Shown one piece after another: positions 58,092 to 64,000 of a DNA stretch of 64,000 nt. The first letter of the stretch is position 1. Each line of letters begins with the position of its first letter. Made by a program: the position numbers and the translations under genes. Origin of the DNA: Lonicera japonica (taxonomy: Eukaryota; Streptophyta; Magnoliopsida; Dipsacales; Caprifoliaceae); contig CM038470.1 of assembly GCA_021464415.1 (NCBI GenBank), forward strand, positions 32,602,122 to 32,666,121, in the 5' to 3' direction. Below the pieces are notes generated by a model. It ran no database searches, was not told where the DNA came from, and saw only the letters and a list, made by a program, of their open reading frames with translations.

Positions 58092-58132
58092 GTAGTCGAC
58101 TACACCATGTCCCATGTAGTCGACTACATGGG
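58092..58132. repeat. Palindromes matching the LTR cluster, upstream of ORF3
   Basis: GTAGTCGACTAC at 58092-58103 and a 22-bp palindrome (58111-58132) with the same core as the LTR cluster at 52.1 kb, here inside the element between pol and ORF3. Confidence 0.9.
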
Positions 58133-58576
58133 TGAGTCAACTCACTGTTTTGCTGCATCATTGACCCACGAGAGTTATACCAATTTTCACTTATTTTCTT
58201 CATCTCCTTCACTCCACAACCCACGAAATACCTCCATTTTTACATCTTCAAGCTTTGAAAAATCAAAAACACTCCAAATCATTGCTCCATAACAAGTTTA
58301 CATCATTTATCTATCATCAATACACATCAAATCTTTACAAATCTACCCAAAATCAACCCATTTCAACACTTTCTCTCTCTTCTCAAACCCTAACTCCATT
58401 TTCAAAATTACATCTTGTTAACCCAAAATCTCTCAATTTTCTCTCAAAATCACTCTCTACATCACTCTAAAACACTTCACACTACTTATTCCTCTCTCAA
58501 AACTTACTAATTTCAAGTTTTTCACCAAAAATCCATAAACCCACCATAAACCTAAGCTTTCTCTCTCATCATATAC

Positions 58577-59506
58577 ATGGCCTCAAGTGCTAGACGATCA
58601 ATAAGACGACATGTTCGAGAATCAAACTCTCCACCACAACAAGGACCACCACTTTTCATCAATGCTTCGCTAGAAGCTCGTTTCAACTCGGATTTCATCA
58701 ACCGAGATATCGTGGAAGGTAAACAATTCAATCGCACTCTATTTTCGGAGAATGGCTTGCGTATCATAAATGTTTTTCATCAACAAAGGATTGTAGACTT
58801 TTTGGATATCAACGAAAATATTTATCCACGCTTGATTCGCCTATTTTATGCAAATTTGCATCATCCTCTAAATGACGATGGGGTAGCCGATACCTCTCTT
58901 TTGAGAACATATCTAAAAGGTAGATTCATTACCTTTTCCAAGAACATTCTTGCACAAATGTTTGGAATTAATCATCATGGCACTACTATTGTTTCTAGCA
59001 ATTATGACACCTTATTTGGCTACACCCGTTACGACGCACTTAAGCCACTTTTGAAGGCACATCATCAAAATAGGAGAAATAATGCCTATGATAGAATTTC
59101 TTGCTCTATGCTCACTCTACATGCTAGATTAATCCATCACATCATTACTCGTTACATCGTCCCTCGTAGTGGAAGTTATTCAAATGTCACCAACTATGAT
59201 ATTTTTCTCACATGGGCCATTACTAGCAACTACAAGCTTGATTATGCTAGCTTAATTTTTGAGAAGTTCATAGATATCATGTCTCACTCGGCTCGAGGTC
59301 TTGGTTATGGTATGGTTCTTACACGCCTATTTAAATTCTATGATATCCCACTTGATGACGAGACCGATTCAAGAGAACCAACTGAACATGAGCTATACAC
59401 CGAGAGGACATTTCATCAAATACACTACCACTTAGACAATGGGAGATGGATCTCTAATGATCCAAATGACATAGAGGCTAGTGATGAAGAAGAAGGGGAT
59501 GCCTAA
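58577..59506 (+). CDS. Third ORF of nested Sirevirus-like element (putative plant transposon protein domain)
   Basis: 309 residues from ATG 58577, following a 0.7-kb C-rich leader. A basic start (ASSARRSIRRHVRESNSPPQ) is followed by a globular domain (FINRDIVEGKQFNR, LIRLFYANLHHP, LLRTYLKGRFITFSKNILAQ, IVPRSGSYSNVTNYD) resembling the 'putative plant transposon protein' domain common in plant retroelement extra ORFs, then an acidic tail (ASDEEEGDA). After the TAA at 59504-59506 the same frame stays open with a proline-rich and coiled-coil-like stretch (QLMDAINNLSIQMANTR), so the stop looks secondary. The role is unknown; some Sireviruses have an 'env-like' ORF here. I see no signal peptide or membrane segment. 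Confidence 0.7.
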   Translation: MASSARRSIRRHVRESNSPPQQGPPLFINASLEARFNSDFINRDIVEGKQFNRTLFSENGLRIINVFHQQRIVDFLDINENIYPRLIRLFYANLHHPLNDDGVADTSLLRTYLKGRFITFSKNILAQMFGINHHGTTIVSSNYDTLFGYTRYDALKPLLKAHHQNRRNNAYDRISCSMLTLHARLIHHIITRYIVPRSGSYSNVTNYDIFLTWAITSNYKLDYASLIFEKFIDIMSHSARGLGYGMVLTRLFKFYDIPLDDETDSREPTEHELYTERTFHQIHYHLDNGRWISNDPNDIEASDEEEGDA

Positions 59507-59691
59507 GAAAAAGACTATGAACAAGTCCCTCCTTCTCCTCCACATCAAAGGGGTCGTCCTCGCCAAGATCAACTCATGGATGCCATTAACAACTTATCCA
59601 TTCAAATGGCCAACACACGTCAAGAGATGCACCAACGCTTCAATCGAATTGAGATGGCCTTTCACCACTATCATCCGGATTATATCTTTTC

Positions 59692-59710
59692 GGGTATTTT
59701 TCGACCTACA
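59692..59710 (+). repeat. Remnant of 3' LTR of nested copia
   Basis: GGGTATTTTTCGACCTACA matches the last bases of the 5' LTR and is followed by the GGAAT duplication. Confidence 0.85.
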
Positions 59711-59715
59711 GGAAT

Positions 59716-60757
59716 GACCTGAAGCGAGGCCGATCATTTAGTATTTTGCTGCCACTCATCCTCAGACTGGTGCATCTATTTAGTTGTGTATGTGGATGAT
59801 ATTGTGATTACAGGAAATGACCAGGATGGTATACAGAAACTCAAGCAACATCTATTCCACAACTTTCAGACAAAAGATTTAGGCAAACTTAAGTATTTTT
59901 TGGGAATAGAAGTTGCTCGATCCCAACATGGCGTCTTCATCTCCCAGAGAAAGTATGTCCTGGATATCTTAAAAGAAATAGGCATGTCCGGCTACAAACC
60001 TGGAGAGACTCCAATGGATCCGAATGCTAAGCTTCTACCTAATCAGAGGGATCCCTTATCAGACCCAAGCAAATATAGGAGACTTATTGGCAAACTTAAC
60101 TACCTCACGGTAACATGTCCTGATATTGCATTTTCGATGAGTGTTTTCAGTCAGTTTCTAAGTACTCCATGTGATAGCCACTGGGATGCTGATATTCATA
60201 TTCTAAAATACATCAAGAGTACGCCAGGCAAAGGCCTGTTATATAAAAACAAAGGGCATACTCAGGTGATTGGTTATTCAAATGCTGATTGGGTAGGTTG
60301 TCCGTCCGATAGACGCTCAACCACTAGATATTGCATTTTTGTTCAGGGTAATCTCTTGTCATGGAAGAGTGAGAAACAATCCGTTTTGGCTCTATCCATT
60401 GCTGAAGCAGAATATCGAGCCATGAAGTTAATGGAGATTCAGCAGAATATCGAGTCATTTGGCTAAAACAATTACTCCAGGAGCTAAAGTTTATGGAGAT
60501 TCAGCAGATGAAGTTAATATGTGATAATCAAGTAGCTCTCCATATTGCCTCTAATCCTGTCTTTCATGAAAGGACCAAGTATATAGACATCGACTGCCAC
60601 TTTATTCGCGAGAAGATTCTTTCAGGGGACATTGCTACTGGTTATGTTAAGTCAAATGACCAACTAGCATATATATTTACAAAGTCTCTCACAAGTCCTC
60701 GGGTCAATTATATCTGTAACAAGCTCGGAACATACAATTTTTACACTCCGCTTGAGG
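59716..60757 (+). pseudogene. Outer copia pol: C-terminal half of RT and RNase H
   Basis: Continues the interrupted RT with SEADHLVF and the active site YVDD (about 59789-59800), then LGKLKYFLGIEVARS, GVFISQRKYVLDIL, the RNase H motifs YSNADWVG (Asn for the usual first Asp) and SIAEAEYRA. A local duplication of about 35-40 bp around 60410-60455 (GCAGAATATCGAG twice) shifts the frame. In the next frame LKQLLQELKF, MKLICDNQVALHIASNPVFH and SNDQLAYIFTKSL complete RNase H. Stop at about 60786 lies inside the LTR. Confidence 0.9.
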
Positions 60758-60760
60758 GGG

Positions 60761-60918
60761 TGTCAAATATTATGTATAGATATTAGTTGTACATTCCTAG
60801 ATTAGATAGTTTCCTAATTTAAGTAGTTGACGAGAATATCGATCGCTACTGTATAAATAGATACTCTCCTATTGTGAATAATATAAAAAATCTTGTCACA
60901 ATCTCTCATAATCTTACA
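60761..60918 (+). repeat. 3' LTR of outer copia
   Basis: 158 bp, TGTCAAATATT...AATCTTACA, preceded by the polypurine tract and followed by the ATGCC target duplication. Confidence 0.93.
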
Positions 60919-60923
60919 ATGCC

Positions 60924-61490
60924 GAAACATTTTACTTTTTCGATAAATATCCTTTTATTATAATTTCTATAAAAAAAATTGCATGCATATTATAAATGAA
61001 TTATTTTTGTCATTAAAAACTAAAAGGTTTGTTATAAATATTTTTAGTAGCGATGAAATTTTTGGTCACTAAATGTTCCTCATATGTTATCATAAAGGGT
61101 TTAATCAACCCACCCCTTAAGTGGGGTGAGTTGAAAGTTTTTTACAAAAATTGATGGGCCAAGATGAAAGTTTTCTCAAATACGGGTAAGAAGCATAATT
61201 TGGTGGGTGCATTTAAAATCGCCCTTTGAAAAGGGCGGCTGATTTCAATTGTCAGAATGTCCAATTCTTTCAATGTGTTATTCTTGGGAACGACTGCAAG
61301 CGCGCCAAACTGTTCCCGGACCCCTACTTAACGACTCTTGAAATGCTTGATATTTTAAAGGACCACACTCTTATATGCTAGGTTCGGCTTCTTTTATGAT
61401 ATTGATTTTTTTGGTAAATGTGGAAGGCATTTTCATAATGCCTTCTATTGAATGATGAGCATTGAATCATTGATTGTTGTTATACATCCA
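60924..61490. other. Spacer with a hairpin-rich small repeat, no gene
   Basis: 61105-61245 contains 'aacccaccccttaagtgggg' and GGGTGCATTTAAAATC with the inverted 'ccctttgaaaaggg', probably a small inverted-repeat element related to motifs at 10.85, 32.7, 45.3 and 47.8 kb. Otherwise nothing recognised. Confidence 0.4.
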
Positions 61491-61860
61491 TGATTTTGGA
61501 GGAAGTAGGGAACAAGTATTGTATAGAAGAGTAAGTAATGTAAATCAACAAAATCAAAGGTTGATATTACTTCAATTAATCACAAATTCAACAACGCTAG
61601 CGCCACAATTGCATTCATAGATAACAAAATCAAAGGTTCAAAGATTATATCGACGAGTCTTCCTTTCATAAATCCAAATGAAAGGTCAGAATACTTAGTT
61701 GTTACGACACAAACCCTTTTTACAATAAAAAGTTGCTGCAACACTTCAACAAATACCAAAAAAAAACACATTTTAACCGGAACTATCTCTACAAAAAGAG
61801 AGACCCCACCAAACCATAGCTTGGACGCCCCATGTCCAGTCGCATAATAGGCATGGCAAC
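61490..61860 (-). other. Flank X and weak U5-like remnant (module copy, minus)
   Basis: 61490-61730 is the inverted homologue of 17080-17300. GGTGGGGTCTCTC and GAGATAGTTCC (minus strand, about 61782-61808) parallel the 3' hairpin of the U5 remnant at 17.03 kb. No further U5 sequence can be defended. Confidence 0.5.
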
Positions 61861-62060
61861 AACTTTGATACAGTGTCCCAAAATAGAAATATAGCTTTTA
61901 GGATTTATTTTAGTGGTAAGGCTTTTTTGAAAAAAAAAAGATTATAATTGTTTGCAAGTGAAAATAATTGTCCGGGGTTGATCTTAAAATTGTATTTGCA
62001 TTTTACTATACATATTAATTTCAAGTAAATTAACATGACTACTAAAACATTTTACGATAT

Positions 62061-62075
62061 TTAAACTATAATTTG
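62061..62075 (-). terminator. Plant snRNA 3' box of U1 copy 3
   Basis: Minus-strand CAAATTATAGTTTAA fits CA(N)6AGTNNAA directly after stem-loop IV. Confidence 0.85.
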
Positions 62076-62235
62076 AGGGAGCCGCCCGAACGCAGACCCC
62101 CACTACCACAAATTATGATGTAAGCTCCACCACTTGTGTAGACCTTAGGCGAGCACCCCTCCAAAGTGCAATGGAAGTCACTAAACTAGGCCATGGGCCT
62201 TCTTGATCACCCATTGACCCCATCCAGGTAAGTAT
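62076..62235 (-). ncRNA. U1: U1 spliceosomal snRNA gene, copy 3 (apparently intact)
   Basis: Best U1 of the window. From 62235 on the minus strand: ATACTTACCTGG (5' splice-site recognition), stem-loop I with the U1-70K loop GATCAAGAAGG, stem-loop II with the U1A-type loop ATTGCACTTTGG, an undeleted stem-loop III (GCCTAAGGTCTACACAAGTGG), the Sm site ATAATTTGTGG and stem-loop IV capped by TTCG. 160 nt, the normal plant length. USE, TATA and 3' box are all near consensus. Slight oddities: CTCGCC for CTTGCC and some loosened pairs in stem IV. It recognises 5' splice sites in pre-mRNA as the U1 snRNP. Likely functional, by inference. Confidence 0.93.
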
Positions 62236-62260
62236 GTTAGAACATGGTACTACATTCTAT

Positions 62261-62308
62261 TTTATACACTATCTTTCACCTCCCCTCTCATACATTTCGA
62301 AGTGGGAC
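62261..62308 (-). promoter_or_regulatory. U1 promoter (USE + TATA), copy 3
   Basis: Minus-strand GTCCCACTTCG (62308-62298, 10/11) and TATAAA (62266-62261), 31 bp apart, start 73 bp from the USE. Identical geometry to the copy at 16.25 kb. Confidence 0.88.
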
Positions 62309-62349
62309 AATAACAGCCTTGCAACAAAGCGAAATAGCATTATATTGAC

Positions 62350-62640
62350 ACACTACTTGAGATTATGTAGAAAATAATCTTCTCTGATTAATTAGCATAA
62401 AACCCAAAAAAGCAACAAACAAATCATGAAAAAGGGAGACCCCAAAAATAGCAACAAGAATCGGAATCAGAGACAAAAAAAATAACAACAAAAAGCCTCT
62501 GAATTTTAATTTATTTATACTAATTTTTATCAGGGAAATTTTAACCACATGTAGCACTCAAATACAAAAGGTTAATAAGACACCCTTGAGAGGTAAAACT
62601 TTGGCATCAACAAACAAATCACGAAAAAGGGAGATCCAGA
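62350..62640 (-). repeat. U1 upstream flank shared by modules
   Basis: Inverted homologue of 15840-16150 and 35980-36290 ('caaagttttacctctcaag' and 'ctttttcatgatttgtttgt' words). Noncoding; the frame at 62.36-62.56 kb is chance. Confidence 0.75.
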
Positions 62641-62710
62641 AACACGATGCTTGAGGACCTCAATAACAAGGTATACGCATATTTAATATCGTGTGAGCTG
62701 ATGGCTAATG
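62640..62710 (-). pseudogene. U2 snRNA remnant upstream of U1 copy 3
   Basis: Minus-strand TTAGCCATCAGCTCACACGA then ATATTAAATATGCG and GAGGTCCTCAAGC match the remnants at 15.76 and 35.9 kb and part of the intact U2. Confidence 0.55.
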
Positions 62711-62924
62711 GATCAATTTTTTTTATTTTTATTTTAAAAAAGGGAAGGTCTAAGTGGGATAAAGACCTCAGTGGAGTGAGTCATAATGGAAATTTTAACT
62801 CTTACTCTAACTTTTTATTTCCCCATACATATTAGTTTCTGTTTTGCTGGACAAATTAAACCACTACATTTTAGAGAAGTTTATCAGTGATAACTTTTTT
62901 ATACATGCGATGAATAATCTGAGC

Positions 62925-63010
62925 TTTTAACAAGGGGGGCGGGATGCGAACCTAGGTGCTATGCAAATACTCAAACTTCCGACCACTGGGCTTAAGCCTG
63001 GATCTTTTTC
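62925..63010 (-). repeat. tRNA-like SINE head, copy 4 (best boxes)
   Basis: Minus-strand CCCAGTGGTCGGAAG (A-box-like) and CTAGGTTCGCATCCCG (B box, one change from GGTTCGAATCC). No complete cloverleaf, so not a tRNA gene. Confidence 0.55.
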
Positions 63011-63109
63011 CTGTAATAGTTTCTTATACTACTTTTTTCATGATTAAGATAACTAGCTTGAGATGAAGTACTAACACATAGGCAAGGGCAGACGCAGGTG
63101 GGGTAAGGG

Positions 63110-63700
63110 CAGGTAATCGCCCCTCCTTCGATTTGAATTTTTTTTACTACACATGGAGTATTTTTTGGAAAAAAAACAAAATATACAAGGACCTATGTGT
63201 AGAACTTGAAACTTTAGGGTATCTAAATGTGAATCCCTTATAAACCCATTAATTTCTTAACAAAGTTTCCATGTGGGATTTCCTTTTTCTCATTCTTCCA
63301 TTCAATTTTTCCATCTTAAGTAGGTCATTTTGAGAGACAAATTCTCATTTACCTCATAACCGTCTTGAGCAAAAAAATATATAATTTGGATGTGCTCACG
63401 AACGAGAATATGAATCTATAATAATCTTTCACAACCGAGTGTGAGTTCCTACTCAAAATTACTCTCAAAATTACTCTCAAAACGGCTTAAAAAATGTTTT
63501 CATACTCATTTTTTCCAACAATTAGTTCTACTTTTTAATATTAAGTATAATTTTACTTCACATTGGGTATGAAATATTACTACTGATGTTATTGAGTTTG
63601 CGTTAAAATTTTATTATTTTAAATATGTTTTTGTGTGCTTTGAATTTTGACCCCCAATGAATAAATTCATGGCTCCACCTCTACATAGAGGATCAACTTC
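63110..63700 (-). repeat. Repeat R2
   Basis: Homologue of 27950-28530 in the same orientation and of 33300-33600 plus 35060-35360 inverted. Noncoding. Confidence 0.65.
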
Positions 63701-63892
63701 TAATTATTAATGAATCCAAGAAAATCATGTAACTTGTCTTTGGAACATCAAACGTGGCTTTGCAAAGAGGATAAGGGAGATCAAACACATTCCTTCTAGT
63801 ATTTGCATTTGGAAATGCAATAGATCTTTAATGTGCGTGTATTTAGAAAAAAGAAATTAAGAATGCATATAGAAGAAAATTGAAACTTGATT

Positions 63893-63921
63893 TGGTGGGG
63901 TGCGCCAAGCTCTTGTAATAG
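63893..63921 (-). pseudogene. U2 snRNA 3'-end fragment
   Basis: Minus-strand TATTACAAGAGCTTGGCGCACC matches the last stem and end of U2; a 3'-box-like AATCAAGTTTCAA follows. Only the last about 28 nt are present. Confidence 0.65.
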
Positions 63922-63975
63922 GTCTTAATATGTGTGTTTAGAAAAAAGAAATCAAGAAATCATATAAAACAAAAT

Positions 63976-64000
63976 TTAAACTTTGATTTGTTGGGGTGTG
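63976..64000 (-). ncRNA. 3' end and 3' box of a further U2 snRNA copy, cut by the window edge
   Basis: 63976-63990 is an exact copy of the U2 3' box (CAAATCAAAGTTTAA on the minus strand), preceded on that strand by CACACCCCAA as expected for the U2 end. The gene body would lie beyond 64000. Confidence 0.55.

Larger units (their letters stand above)
51468..59710 (+). mobile_element. Nested Sirevirus-like Ty1/copia element
   Basis: Flanked by GGAAT (51463-51467 and 59711-59715), the target duplication inside the outer element's RT. The 5' LTR is complete (51468-52960); of the 3' LTR only the last about 19 bp (GGGTATTTTTCGACCTACA, 59692-59710) remain, so a deletion removed nearly all of it. The PBS TGGTATCAGAG is at 52963-52973. 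Order: gag, pol, then a third ORF downstream of pol, the layout of Sireviruses. Several stops and frameshifts make it defective. Confidence 0.93.
48643..60918 (+). mobile_element. Outer Ty1/copia element with 158-bp LTRs, disrupted by nested insertions
   Basis: Bounded by ATGCC target duplications (48638-48642 and 60919-60923) and two 158-bp LTRs. Inside are a PBS (TGGTATCAGAG, 48801-48811), a TRIM-like segment, integrase and RT remnants (49073-51467), an 8.2-kb nested copia (51468-59710), the rest of RT and RNase H (59716-60757), and a polypurine tract (GAGGGGG, 60754-60760). The gag gene and most of the protease are deleted. Frames rejoin across the nested element ('...VVQQFG' then 'SEADHLVF...YVDD'), proving one original element. 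Stops and frameshifts make it dead. Confidence 0.93.

Noticed and set aside
61786..61860. A full U5 gene on the minus strand downstream of U1 copy 3
   Set aside because: Only the 3' hairpin-like part is recognisable; loop I and a proper Sm site are absent.
1..64000. CRISPR arrays, rRNA operons, bacterial operons
   Set aside because: No regular repeat-spacer array, and the sequence is a plant nuclear repeat-rich region. The only rRNA-related segment is the 5S-derived part of the Cassandra LTR.
1..64000. U4 or U6 snRNA genes
   Set aside because: I looked for their characteristic 5' ends and the U6 ACAGAGA region and did not see them on either strand; a covariance search should confirm.

Overview
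This is an AT-rich plant nuclear window, probably from a eudicot. The evidence is plant-type snRNA promoters (an upstream sequence element, USE, like RTCCCACATCG, plus a TATA box), plant snRNA 3' boxes of the form CA(N)AGTNNAA, and layers of nested Ty1/copia, Cassandra/TRIM, MULE-like and long-LTR elements. I found no complete host protein gene. Most long ORFs are retrotransposon fragments or chance readings. All coordinates come from reading and counting by eye, so repeat edges marked 'about' may be off by tens of bases.

The most interesting content is small-RNA genes. The window carries spliceosomal U1, U2 and U5 snRNA genes and two copies of SRP (7SL) RNA, in several states of preservation. 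Best preserved are U5 at 3904-4034 (-), 7SL at 8154-8455 (+), U2 at 28650-28844 (-) and U1 at 62076-62235 (-). U1 at 16323-16474 (+) has a complete promoter but a small internal deletion. Degraded copies are U2 at 11261-11369 (-) and 32003-32082 (+), U5 at 36782-36913 (+) and 16986-17053 (+), U1 at 42176-42320 (+), and 7SL at 46180-46478 (-). Two U2 3' ends lie at 63.89-64.0 kb (-), the last running off the window. Reading flanks as well as genes, the same order U2 - repeat R2 - SINE-like head - U2 remnant - U1 - U5 - flank X recurs in both orientations. The locus therefore looks like a repeatedly duplicated and inverted snRNA module later invaded by LTR elements.

Layout. 1-3.6 kb: nested long-LTR copies (family G, minus). 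3.6-5.3: U5 and an orphan U1-type promoter. 5.9-6.1: lone first exon of a HAD phosphatase. 7.0-8.5: LINE RNase H fragment and 7SL, repeated inverted at 45.3-47.8. 8.7-10.8: a tandem 1.05-kb duplication. 11.3: U2 pseudogene. 11.9-15.1: G LTR. 15.7-17.3: U2 remnant, U1, U5 remnant. 18.2-21.1: element with about 675-bp terminal inverted repeats. 21.1-27.6: two G copies head to head, one holding a Sirevirus-like solo LTR. 28.6: U2. 29.2-32.0: G fragments, one abutting a broken U2. 33.6-35.0: unidentified insertion. 35.1-37.3: module copy with U5. 37.3-42.1: G solo LTR with target duplication and a second nested solo LTR. 42.2: U1 pseudogene. 43.0-44.5: Sirevirus-like solo LTR. 45.3-47.8: 7SL/LINE arm. 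48.6-60.9: a copia element with 158-bp LTRs that contains TRIM-like sequence, a Cassandra solo LTR carrying a 5S-rRNA-derived segment, and an 8.2-kb Sirevirus-like copia with gag, pol and a third ORF. 61.5-64.0: inverted module with the best U1.

Function: U1, U2 and U5 snRNAs are core spliceosome RNAs and 7SL is the RNA of the signal recognition particle. Here the USE-TATA gap is about 31-34 bp in U1/U2/U5 (Pol II type) and 22 bp in 7SL (Pol III type), as expected for plants.
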